Shown here: positions 26,051 through 37,956 of the stretch, in pieces
Layout: the number at the start of each line of letters is the position of its first letter
Numbering within the stretch: position 1 is the stretch's first letter
Assembly: GCA_013398175.1 (NCBI GenBank)
Contig: VZRZ01005367.1
Coordinates: forward strand, 823,575-887,574
Source: Climacteris rufus
Taxonomy: Eukaryota; Chordata; Aves; Passeriformes; Climacteridae
Direction of reading: 5' to 3'
Length of the DNA: 64,000 nucleotides
Notes under the pieces: generated by a model
What the model saw: only the letters and a program-made list of their open reading frames with translations
What the model was told of the DNA's origin: nothing
The model's database searches: none
Translations under genes and position numbers: made by a program

Positions 26051-29000
26051 CTTAATCTTTGAAGTGCCTTACACAGATGAATTAATTACCTCACAATACT
26101 CTTTGGAGTAGATGAGAATTATTACCTCATTGTGAGCGATCTGCAAACAGCAACAAAGATGCTGAATGACTTTACCAAAGTCATACCAGGCTAGTGCCTG
26201 AGCTAGCATTCAACACCAGGCATGTCTGGCTCTGTTTTTGTGTTCAGACCACTCATCCAGCCTGTTGAAATGACAGCTGGCTTCCTGCTTCATGCGCTTT
26301 GTTCAGACATGATCCTCAGACAATGGATGAAAATATTCCCACCCAAATAATCTTGTTTCTTTTTGAGCTAGGCCAGTCAAATTGAAATACCTCTTTAATG
26401 TCTTAACATGCATTTCCTGAAAGAGAGCATTTTTTTCCTTCCTTGAGGTTTTCCTCAGCTGCTGGATTGGAGCTGAAATACAGAGTCTGAGCAAGCAGCA
26501 GTATGATTCTAAATTACTAGCAGCAGTACGAAGAGGCCAACATCCCAAGCACATGAAGGCACATCTATTTTGGCCTCTAGCCGACATCAAGAAAACATCT
26601 GGGTTGTGGTGAGGTCAAGGTGAGAGGTTGCTTTCCAGAAGACAGAAGCAAAGAACAAAGGGGTTCCTGTGGATTCTCCTGCTCTGCCTCCTGCCCCATA
26701 TGCACTTTGACTTGAATCCTTCCAGCAGTGTCTCAAGTGGCTTTCGGAAAATTTTAGCTGCAAACTGCTCCATTCCAGAGCTCTTCTTTGGGATCATTGA
26801 GGGAAGATCAAGCAGAGGTCACCAGGGAGCCCACACCTCTCCCTGGAGAGCTGCTGGGCAGAGTCAGAAGCGTTCCCAAGCCCAGTGGAGAAGTCGGCTG
26901 AAGCTGCTGAGACACAGACCATGAAAGGCGTCTGCAGTGTGACCAGCAAGAGAGGTGAGCAGCCTGGCTCCATCAGGACAAAGGCTTGGAAAATGCCCAG
27001 CAGGGCAGGAGGCAGCAGCAGGCAGCGTGAGTGACCCACTGCTGCCATGCTCCACCTGCTCCCTGCCCCTGAGACAGGAGCAGAGGGGTATAGTTTGGGT
27101 GCGTTTTGGTTGGGATTTTTACTCCAGTGGTTTAAAAGGCCTGATAGTGCCCTAATCCACACCTGCCACAGACATTCAAAGCAGAGCTAAGTGCACTTTG
27201 TCCCCTGCAAAGCTGTGGTTTCCCACAGGCCTGCAGTCCTCTGGTGCTCACCACTGCACATCACATACACAATGCCAGCAACAGGGAACGTCACTCTGTG
27301 GGCCTCCACCTATGGACACCTGGGGTGGCACTTGGCTCTCATATCCAGCAGAGCTGCCCCAGGGTGTGGGGCACATTTCTGACACACCACACACACACTT
27401 TTAGCCAGGCCTCTGTAGTTCAGCCTGAGAGCAGCATGGAGCAAATGCATATTTCCCCTTTATTCCATTAACATATGTAAGAATTTGTCCTGCAGTTGAA
27501 GCTTGGGTAAAAAAAAAACCACTAGACTCTGATTTTACTCAGAAGTGCTGTATTTATCAAGGCCTAAACCTGCATAATTTGAAACCAAACATTGTTATTA
27601 CACCTTGCAGATTCAAGGGTGTTAGTATCAGCTTTCCAGTACATCACAGCTCAAGTTATTTTCATCATTTGCAAGAAAACAGTGTAGTGTACATGTCATA
27701 AGTCAATGCTCAAGTTCTCAGCCCAACAAAGCATGTATAATGCAATTTCTGTGCATATGGGCCACTTTCATTCTTCAGTCTGCTTTTCCCCCAGATGTTA
27801 TTTGCATGTGAGTTATTTGGACAGAAGTTCTCAAAGGTTGCCAGTGTGAGAAAGAAAAATGTGTATTTGTCTTTTTTGTCTTTCAGGTTATGACTTGGGA
27901 GTTTGCTAAAGGACATCTGCTCTTTGATTGCCAGTAAATCAAAGGCTGAGAAATCAAATGGAACCATGCATTAAACAACACATTGCATTTAGGGTTTTTT
28001 AGTAATATTTATGTAATTGTAGAATCTAAGTATTAAGAGAAAGGAAACCTTTTGCTTGAAAAAGGAATATATTATACATGTTCCTGATACTCTGAGAACT
28101 TTAAATAAACACCAGATAGACTCTTCAGGGGACACTGGACAATACTTCTAGTAACAGCATTTTACAGCATCTATATATTTTTTAAAATTCCAAACAAAAA
28201 TATCCCCCAGAAATAAATGAGGTCAATTAGTCCTTTCTTAATTAACAAGAAAGACTTGCAAACCCTTAACTATTATTTTCAGGTCACCTTTAAAGCAAAA
28301 TGACTCTCATTGCTGAAATCCCTCTGCCTACAAATTTAAACCAAGTGAAACTTTAAGGCTTTGTGTGACTTTTTGCCAGGTACCATTCTGCCAGGCAGCC
28401 ACAAGGCTCTCACAAGGTCTTACTCAATCTAATTTGGTAGTGGAGACTGGATATAGGACAACAGAATAATTCCATGTCAGCAGCCCACAGCCCATGCATG
28501 GGTAGACCACAGAGATGAATATGAGGAAACCAGGGCTCTAATCCTTTGACAAAAAGTGGTTATTTCAACTTGCCTGTTCTAGCCTTCAGTCCCAGCTTTC
28601 TAATAGCGTTTTACAGCTCTTGGATGAAAAGGCCCACACAAATGCTGTGCCTTTATGTTACACAGGAGGGATTACAAACCATGAAAGAAAAATAGAAAAG
28701 GTGGTAATGCAGCATAGCAAGACCTACCAGCGCACCACAAGAAGGAGAAAATTCCACTCCTGTGTCTTCAAAATACATCTCAGCTGCTTCTCACTAATAC
28801 AAAAGCCTGAATGACTGTCCCCAACCACTGTGCTGGCGCAGCAGGACAGGTCCCTACCCAACCATGGGGCCTTCTGTGGCCCCTGGGATCTGCTACAGAG
28901 GCAAACGTGAACAGCAGCAACAGGATGAGCTGGGAAGGGTGGGGAGGCTCACAGATGGCACAGTGCTGCCTGGGACACTGTCGGGAGTGAGGGGATAAGG

Positions 29001-32000
29001 TGACACTGCTGGCAGCAGTATCCTGGTGACCATCTGCTGTCTCCTAGGAACTGCAGATCCCAGCACATAAACTGCACTGCAGCCTGTTCCGTGCACTGGG
29101 ACCCATGGCCACTGTGCTCTGCTCCTCCCCAACTCTGCTAAGCAGCTTCCCTGAGTAACATTTTAGTCCAAACAGGGAAATAAGTGTTTTCCATGTGATA
29201 ACATCTCCTCAGACACTCATTTAGGCTTTCTGTGGCTTTGACAGCTGGGAGCTGCAGAGGCATTCCTGGTTTTCCCAGGACTGGCAGCAGTGAGGACAGC
29301 TGGTCCTAGTACTTCTCTTATGGGCAGTGACAGTGCTCTCAATGCTAAACACACTCTAGCTTTGGGCTTTACAAGATTTAAAAGCATATCTACCAGGTCA
29401 CAAGTATGTGACATGACCTAGGTCCTTATGCAAGCAATCAGCTCAAGGTTTGGAAGCTGCACCTGGAAATAAGTTCCATTTATTAAGGCAGGTCACTTTA
29501 GGGCATGATTTTGAGGTTTAGAATCTCTGGGATATTGTGAAGCATTTGCTTTGGCAAGGAGAGAATCTCTCACCATTCACAGAGGGTCAGTGCTATGTAT
29601 AACTGGTACTGCTTAGATTGCACCCAAAATTGGTACAAATTATGCTGACAAAAGCATTTTTTGCCAGTAGAAGTCAAGTCTCCATGAAGGGTGAGGTTTC
29701 GTGTTACAGCTAAAACAACCAAAGAGCCAACTGTTGATGGAAGAAACATTCTTGATGCCATCAAAGTGTTCCCATCATTCACCTTTGTGTTGATTCTTTA
29801 TCTTCTCTGACCCCACAGCAAGGCGGCTCCCTAAACTGTCAAAAGTAGTCATCCAGCAAAAATAAATGAGAAGTTTTCTGTTGACTTAGCATTTTACATC
29901 AGTTCATGGTGGAGTCAGAAAAGGGCCAGTGGAGATACAGATAAATATAAGGGGACAAGAGAGGGACCACACCTCACAACAGAGCAGGTCAGCTACAACC
30001 TAAGAAAATATTGCTGCACTATTGTATACTTTGAAAGGATGAAAATACCTGATCTAAGACTTTTAGACAGGTCAGGTCAGTAAGACAGAAGGAATATTTC
30101 CTGTGTTTCCACCTCTTAAAAATGGCATCAATCATTTTTGCCATAGTTTCTAACCAGGGAAAATACTCCTGAAAGCAACACGGGTGTTCATGACCACATG
30201 GAAGAACAAATGGACAACACAACGTGGGGAAAGAAAATTTCCATAAAGCAACCTGTCCCTAGCTTCCCTTATTTCCAAAGCCTTCCAGACACTGCATCTT
30301 TTCTCTTGCAGGTACTCTGTAGAGGTGTATCCGTGCAAACACAATCAGTCCATGGATAGGTAAGTAAGAAACTCAAAACAATCTGAAAATTCCACTCTGG
30401 CTCTGTTCTCTCCAGCCATCTCCTTCCATTTTTTTTCTACAATTGCATTGTGTATGTTGTGTTTCCAGTTGCTACTGCCGGCTGCCAAGGACATATCTAT
30501 GCCTTGGCACCCAAGTTACATATTTAAGAGGATGAGAGAAGCAGGTTTGGGAACAACGTCAGATCTCACCCATGGCAGCCATGCAGCACTAGAAACAGGC
30601 TCAGGGGAAAGGGGAATGTATGGAGCTGGTGGCTCACTGGCTCATTTTAGAGAGCAGGGCTGTCATCAGCCTCAGGAGAGCATTGGCCCAGCCTGGCTCC
30701 AGTAAAAGTCGTGCTAAAAGAACTGGCAAAAATAAGGGATGTGTTGCAGATACTCAGGGATACCTGTGTTAGTGTTTGAAGTGCAGCAAGGACGGGAGAC
30801 AAACCTTCCACTGTAATGGAAATATGTTTTGGACAGCCCAAGAAATGTATAACACTAAGCTCTCTGAAAAAAACAGCTCCTTGGCAGTTCCAGTGGAAGA
30901 CCCCATAATACCCACATGGCATTTGGCTATTGCTGATTTATCATCTTCTTTTTGTGGGAATTATACACATCTGAAGGGTAAAAACTAAATAGAGAATGTG
31001 AAGCACTCATGATGGGATGGTGATGAGCTCCACAGGCAGCATCCTAAGCAATAATTCTTCAGAGCTGGGGCTGAACAGCACACAGTAAATAAGGTGTATA
31101 TTGAAGCAGGAACTACTATTTTCTTAGAGCTTATGCAGCCCATTGTGTGCACTGATTGAGGCAGGTGCCCTGCAGAAGAAAAAAAAACTTTAAAAACCTG
31201 TTAGTGCATAATTAAAAACCAGGTTATGAGGCATAAGCACAAAGAAGGCATGAAATAGGCTTGCTCCAATTGTCATAATTCTGAACAACTGACCTTGCAT
31301 TCTTAATAGGCTTCTTTTAGTGTTGTTTCTTGTGGTGTTTGCATGTCCATGGGCGTTCCAGTAGCTGGGAACACTCAACAGTATATGTATCCATGCTTTA
31401 GGTATATCTAATGTTTAATTTGGATATCACACCCAGAAAATAAACACATGCATAAATTCAACAAAAATATCACTGGCTCACCATCCAGTCATCCACCTCT
31501 TCTCTGCCTCTTGTTTCTTCTTGCTGTGTCAAGCCTCTGTCTCCCATACCCACCATATTAATTTCCTCCTCTTTTCCCAGGGGCAGTTAAAAGTCAGCCC
31601 TGGTTTCTCTGGGAATATTAGACTCCATGTGTGCACTAGTGTTTGTATTGGACACACAAGCACAGATTTCAATTTCACAGTAGCTAATACTGTCCATGAC
31701 TACACCATTTACCTGCCAAGTGCTCCATCTTCTCATTAAAAACAGCCTCATGCTGTATGAGTACCGTCCCTGGGCGAAATACTGTCAACACTGGTGCAGG
31801 TTTTTGTTTCAGATTTGTGCAGCATTGAAGCTTCCAATTCCCTGTTTTCAGCAATTTGAACAGTGCACTTCTTGGATCATCCAAAGCAAAGGGTAGTTTG
31901 ATAGCTGCACTGTAACTCCTGGAGAGATACCATGTCCACCTCACTCCTCATTTTCCTGGGACACCAGCACCAGAGCCCCGTGGCCTCACAATGACGTCCA

Positions 32001-34375
32001 CAGCAGCAAAGTGGCTAAAGGTGTTGATAGGCAAAGGCAGAGTCAGCTCCTGAGCCCACACCAAAGGTCTAAGGGAACTCAGGAGGCTGCGACCGCCTGG
32101 CACTGCTGACGGGCACGCAGTCTCATTTTGGAAAGCCAGAAAAACCAGCTGCACATTCTTTTACTGAACTCCTCGTGCCATTACTCCTTCTGCATAGTTT
32201 TATCAGATGAGTTTATTGAACATGAGCAGTTGTCAGCCCTTTTCATACAGCCTTGCACCCCCAACAATCAACTTCTGTTATTGAAGTGACTCTGACAGAA
32301 AGGAACAAGTATGAAAAAGTACCTCACACTCAATAGGTATTTTCAAAATATTGATTTTGATTCTGTATTCTGAGGTGCTCAGAAATCTATGAACCTCACC
32401 AAAAAATTTCATAGCCTAGTTTCTAGTTCTTCTCAAAATATAATAACCACCTCCCTGCTATAAAAATAGGGGAAAAAATGTGAAAACAATATAGAAGTAC
32501 AAGATCTTCTCTATTCAATTCAGTGAGCTTTGGAGGAAATTATGGCAGAGAACTTTAGTGAATTACAGAGACTGTTAAGCTTATTAGAATTTTTAAATGA
32601 GTTATCTCCCACCTGTAGTGCTGGGGGTAGAACTAAGGACCAGCTAGCATCAATTGTCTTTAACCAGGCTGGGTTGGAACATTTGCAAACATGTGAATGA
32701 GGTCTGCAGCAGGGAAATAAGGAGTCTGCCAACTGAGAAATAAACGTGGTTTTGAAAGAAATATGTTTACACTTTTAGATACAGCCTGGCAAAAAGAAAT
32801 GCTGCTTTCAGTCATGACATGTGATTGCTAGACTGTCAGTGCAGCAGCTCTTACAGGGATTGACAGAAAATATTTCATGGTAGTGAATATAGCAAGGCAA
32901 CCAAGACATCCTAAACCCAGAGTTTTCTATAGATTCATGCCTTAAGTATATAGCATTACCACTTCTGGAAGTGTTTTTGTCTCGTGAACCCTATTCAAAA
33001 TAGATTTTTAACTGCTGACCTTCAAACCATTTGGAGCAGTGACATTATTAAGAGCTCCAGCAGGTAAGGTACAGGTGCTGTTAACTGCTACTTAAGCATG
33101 GGGAAGAACAACTTCACATTTCTTGGTCCAGGATGCAACAGCAATCTGTCAATTTTTGCACAGGCCAGCACACAAAAAACAATTCCTGAACGGTGGGAGA
33201 GAATACCTTCAGCAATGGAAAAGGTGCAAAAATTTCCCATATTCTTGATTTTCTTTAAGACAACAACAAAAAAAAAATGTTGGCTCTTAGAGGGAAATTT
33301 CTCCTCTCTCTAAAATCCCTGGCTGGTGCTGTTATTAGGATGACAAGAGGAACCAGCCTGTCTGTCTCCACCCTCTTGAAGCAGGAGGGAGTAAAGGCAA
33401 ATGGGTCATGCAAGGGTGGATCAGGGGGTTTTAAGACTGCTGTTTCATATGTGGAAGTGAAATATGTTGTTGCATCTGGAAATGCTGGCCTGCCCAACTC
33501 TATAATCACCATGCTGCTGCAAGCAAAATCTACTGCAGAGGCAGGTCTGTGCCATAGGCTTCTGCCTGCATAAATATGTGGAAGAGAGTGGCGGAGAGAT
33601 GTGATACCTGACCCACATAGGTGTGCTAAAGAAGCTTTACTAGCATAACTTGTTTCGCTGTGGGGTAGGGAGGGGTGATAACTTTCCTGTGATGAACAAC
33701 TACAGGACATAATTTTGCTGCTGTAAGAGCATCCACATGCTTTGCTGGTTTAACATCCCAAGATTCCCATGTGCCAAGGTGCGGTGTACCTGACATAGCA
33801 GAGGTGAGACCACCAAGTGCTTTCTAAAGGGACACAGTAAGGGAAACTCATGCCAGGCGCAGGGCCAAGGAGGGGAAACAAGGAACACCTCTGAAATAAG
33901 TAGAGCCTCAAATGCTCTTACCTTGCAATGCACTGACAAGACTTTAGGAACTTTAAAATTAAGTATGCATGCTGGGTGTAAGCCCATGTTTTTTAATGTG
34001 ATGCCTTGCATTTAATATAAGTGCCAAGACTGGAAACGCGAATTCCCTGAACATTTTTTCCCTTTCTTCCTGTTCCTCACATGTATCTGCAGGAGTGGCT
34101 CACAATGGGGAAGACAACATTTATGGTGCAGTCCCAAGATCCTTCATCTCCTTCCTTGGCTGCACCCCACAGAGCCCCAAACCTTCAAGGAGAACCTAAA
34201 TGACAGGCAGCTCCCAAGAGAAATGCTACCCAGCCTGCAGGGCTCCACGCAGTGCCTCCCGAGAGATAAAAGGCAGGCTGCTGGGATGTATTCATTCCTG
34301 CCTTTCAGATGGTATCACAAGGGATGAGCAGGGCTGCAGCCTGTCTGCGAGTGCTCTGTGCTCAACTTCAAACAG

Positions 34376-34446
34376 ACGCTCCGGAGGCGGCGGGGCCGGG
34401 CCGACTCACCCGGCCGGCTGGGTGGACACGGCCTGTCCGAGCACGT
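34376..34446. promoter_or_regulatory. very short CpG cluster
   Basis: About a dozen CpG dinucleotides fall in roughly 70 bases within otherwise CpG-poor sequence. No TATA box, open reading frame with domains, or splice donor points to a gene. It could be a small unmethylated promoter for a non-coding transcript, a remnant of one, or a GC-rich patch shaped by recombination. It lies about 3.5 kb beyond the HSPA2 stop. Confidence 0.35.
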
Positions 34447-37400
34447 CTCACTCCCCAGCTCCCGGGTGGGTTGCCCTCAGACAGCTCCCTTGTCCTCAGC
34501 TCCCTCCGAGGGCTCTCACATGCCACGTTATTTCAGTAATGCTCTCAGCTTTCCCTTTGTTTGGCTCTTCCCTCTCCCCTGGAAAGCGACTGCGGGGAAT
34601 TGCTGGGTGACCTGCACCGCACGAGGGGTGGCTTTGCATTACCCCACACCCAGCTGCACCCTGAGCAAGGTGCTAAGGTGCTTTAGGCTTTTAATTTGGG
34701 TGATTAAATTCTCCAGTATTAATGCTACGGGTGTTCCTCTATTTGAAATAATACTATCCAAACTCAATCAGAAAATACACGGAGCCATCAAAAGTTTAAT
34801 AAAGTAGTTGCACGAGTGCTAGGAAGTTAGAACCACTTTACATTCTCCCTTATGGGCTCTGTGTTTCTTGCCCTGTTTACAGCCCTGTTACAGAATAGCA
34901 AAGTTCAGAAACCCTGGCCCAGGATTTTGACAGGAGCAGCTGGCTTTCCTGTGAGTCAGGACAGCACACACGAGAGATGCTGAGTGCAAAAGCAATGAAA
35001 CTGCAGATTTTAGACAAAGATTACTTTCCTGGCTTTGCCAATTCATTTGAAATGTGCAACTACACCCCAGAATTACATGTACACACCAAATGCACCTATT
35101 TGCAAACGAGGAGCAGCAGTTGGGAAATTGACTTTACTTCTTTAAGAAAGTGGGGAGGGGAATGAATATAGACCCACTGGAGTCAGTGGGAAGTTTCCAC
35201 TAACAGAATCAGAGTTAACAGTAAGTACAACATACTGAAAACCAACTGGAAGTTATTCTTTGTTTTATAAACTAAGTGAATGAATGCAAGGAATCTAGCT
35301 CTGAGCCCTTCAGGTTTTCTGCCTCTTGTGTTCTGGGGGCTTGTTCACAAATTTGAAAGGCCACTTTGTGCCTCGAGACTTCAAATCTTTTCCCAAGCAT
35401 GTAAGTCAAAAGAAGTTTCCAATCCTTTACATACCCCACACACAGCCTTAGTGTGTCCAACCAAAAAACATCCCTTTTGTAGGAAAAAAAACCAAAACCA
35501 AGTACCCCAGTGTCAACCTGTTGTTGTCCTCAACCCCTGGGGTACTTTCACCATCTGGATGGGGACCCCACATCTCTGGTCTCTGTTTCCCTGCCTGCCC
35601 CACTGCTGAACAGGCACAGAGCAGCAGTGGCCGAGGTGAGGGGAAGGACAGACGACAGCACAGGCGTGTGACAAACTACCTGCTGTGTGCATTTAGCTAC
35701 ATTAGCTCTGCAATACACTTAAATAACAAAAAATTGTGTTTAATAACTGGGAAGCGACGCTGAGGAATGCAAACCAGGAGCTGAAAAGTAAAGGAAACTA
35801 TGTGGCAAGGGCAATTACCAGCTGGTTAATAGAAAAAATAGTTCAACCTGCATTTACAATGAAAATGGGTGCTACCTATTCCTTATTGTCATCCCACAGT
35901 AGTGGGATTTTGGTTAGCAAGAGTTTATCTGACAAAGTATTACAGTTTGCAGCAACAACTTGTCACTACAGATAATCTAGTGCCATTCATAAACATATTT
36001 ACCTATTAGTTCCTAGGGGGGAAAAAAATAAAAAGTCACAGTATCTTCTCATTCTCAGGGATCCTCTATATGTTACAGCCTGGAAATCAAGAGACTGCGT
36101 ACCTGGAAACAGCCAGGAAAATGCTGTGTACCTGAACACCAGGAGCCTGACTGCAGCACTTCCAGATGTCCCTGAAGCCCTCAGCAGGTGCTGAAGTCGC
36201 TGCTATTGACTTCTCTGATCTCACTGTGATGGCACTGACATTTACCTGCCAAACTCTTGATAAACCTGAAGTGATTTTGGGTCATTTGCCACAATAGTTA
36301 TCAAACAAGCTTTTTACCAGTCTCACATTCCCCCCATGACAACTGTAACACCCTTCTGTAGCCACTGAAGAGAAACCCACAGTGAGTGAGTGTCCAGGAA
36401 AACCAGCTGAGAGAAATCCACGTAGTAAACCAGAATCTTACATCTCTACTGGTTATTAAATACTGAACAAGCTTATTGTTGTCTCTCCTCTTGTCACAAA
36501 AAACTTTTTATAGATTTTTCTGTTTTTAAATACACATCACCTACGAGCTTAAGTAATCAGTATTCTAAAGTTGTTTGCAGCAGGGAGAGCTGGCAGGGCA
36601 GCACCCACGGCCGTTCCCGGGACACCAACGCTCCCAACACACAAACAAGCAACAAACCAAAACACGGCGGCCGATTGCCTTCAGCTGCCCACTGCTGCGC
36701 AGTTTTTTCCCTTAAAGGACAAGCCAGTCCGAAATGTGCGTGCCAGCGGGCTCCTGCAGGACAGCTCATTAACTCGCAGCGCCTCAGACTCCGAACGCTG
36801 ACTGCAAGGTTGCTTTGCTTTCTTAAACAAATGAACAGCTCTGCAGACAGTCTGCAGCAAAGCCAGACAAGTTTAACTACTACGAATTTTGCCTATTCTA
36901 TTAAGTTCAGCATACTGGCTCCTTACTCAGCACTCCCAGCTCTGGAGGTGTCCTTGTGGGCTCTACTTTTGACTGTCTTAAGAGGAGAAAAACATATTCA
37001 GTAAAGTATGGAAAGCTCAGCATGCACACAAGCAACCCAGGAATAACTCAGCACTTTGTACAGCTGCCCACAAACCGGTCTCTATTTTATCGAGCCCCAC
37101 CACCTGCCAGGCAGGACTATTTCTGTTGTCCTCATTTCCCCGCTGTTCTCTCCCAGCCACACACACACGATGCATTCCCAAGCTGGGAGCTGCAGCCCCA
37201 GACACCAGTTGCGGTTAGCAGCAGGTCCTGCCTGAAAACAGCACCCGCATGCACCTCCAGGGAACTCCTCTTCCCTGCTGTGAAATCCCAGGGGCCACGC
37301 TCCCACCGTCCCTGCCACAGGGCTTGGGCACTGTGACACCAGGGCAGGCCCTCCCCAGCGCCCATCCCAGGCCGGGCTCCCCTCGGAAAGCCCCCTGCTC

Positions 37401-37586
37401 TCTCCCACTGCCACTCTGGGGGCATCAGCCACCCCTCCGGAGCCCGACACCCCCCTGCTCCACTGCTGTCACCACCCGGAGACACAGACACCGCCACAAA
37501 CAGCTTCCTCACATCCCTCTCCCCCACCCCCCCCATCGTCCCTTCGCAGAGAGGAAAAAGAGGATAGATTTATGCTTTAAATACAT
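34447..37586. other. non-coding 3' flank of HSPA2
   Basis: No gene recognised. The segment 37130-37540 is C-rich and carries overlapping open frames of 120-134 codons on both strands. They are rich in proline, glycine, arginine and serine, without domains, as expected of GC-rich sequence lacking stops. Confidence 0.4.
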
Positions 37587-37956
37587 TTTATTTATTACCA
37601 AAATTTCCAGAAGCCAAATGTGGCAAATTCTTTTATAACTTCCGTAAAGGTTTTCATGCATAACTTGAAACTTGTCAACTGCAACAGTCAAGTGGTTACT
37701 TTAGAAGAGACAGAGACAAACATTCAGAGTACAAACAGCTGTATCTGAATTAACAAAAGTTGTCTATTACTAACCTTATAAAGCAGGACGTGCCTTCCCT
37801 CTTATCAAAACCAAGCTGACAGAGCTGCTTTTATACACACCCAACAGAATAAACTCTGTTATCGGCAAGGACGTTTTCCTTAAACGTTAGAAAAAAAAAA
37901 CAACAAAGCAAAGAACGGAGTGACTGTCCATAAACCAGTCTATACTTCAGTCCTCT
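37587..37956 (-). other. HSPA2: HSPA2 3' untranslated region with polyadenylation signals
   Basis: Two overlapping AATAAA hexamers lie on the minus strand at 37591-37596 and 37587-37592, about 360 bases past the stop codon. They are the first canonical signals downstream and probably end the transcript slightly left of 37587. The UTR is AT-rich in sharp contrast to the coding region. Confidence 0.7.

Larger units (their letters stand above)
20929..34375. other. non-coding stretch
   Basis: No gene recognised. If PPP1R36 is intact, its 5' exons should be on the minus strand here; none was recognised. The stretch holds one old CR1 fragment (22.9 kb) and one AAT microsatellite (26.0 kb). Open frames up to about 150 codons (minus strand near 33.3-33.7 kb) have no domain. 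Confidence 0.4.

Noticed and set aside
33255..33710. A 151-codon minus-strand frame with a 98-codon frame opposite
   Set aside because: No recognisable domain or splice sites, and open on both strands.
37082..37638. Overlapping frames of 122-134 codons on both strands downstream of HSPA2
   Set aside because: Composition is Pro/Gly/Arg/Ser-rich in GC-rich DNA; no domain, and frames on both strands cover the same bases.
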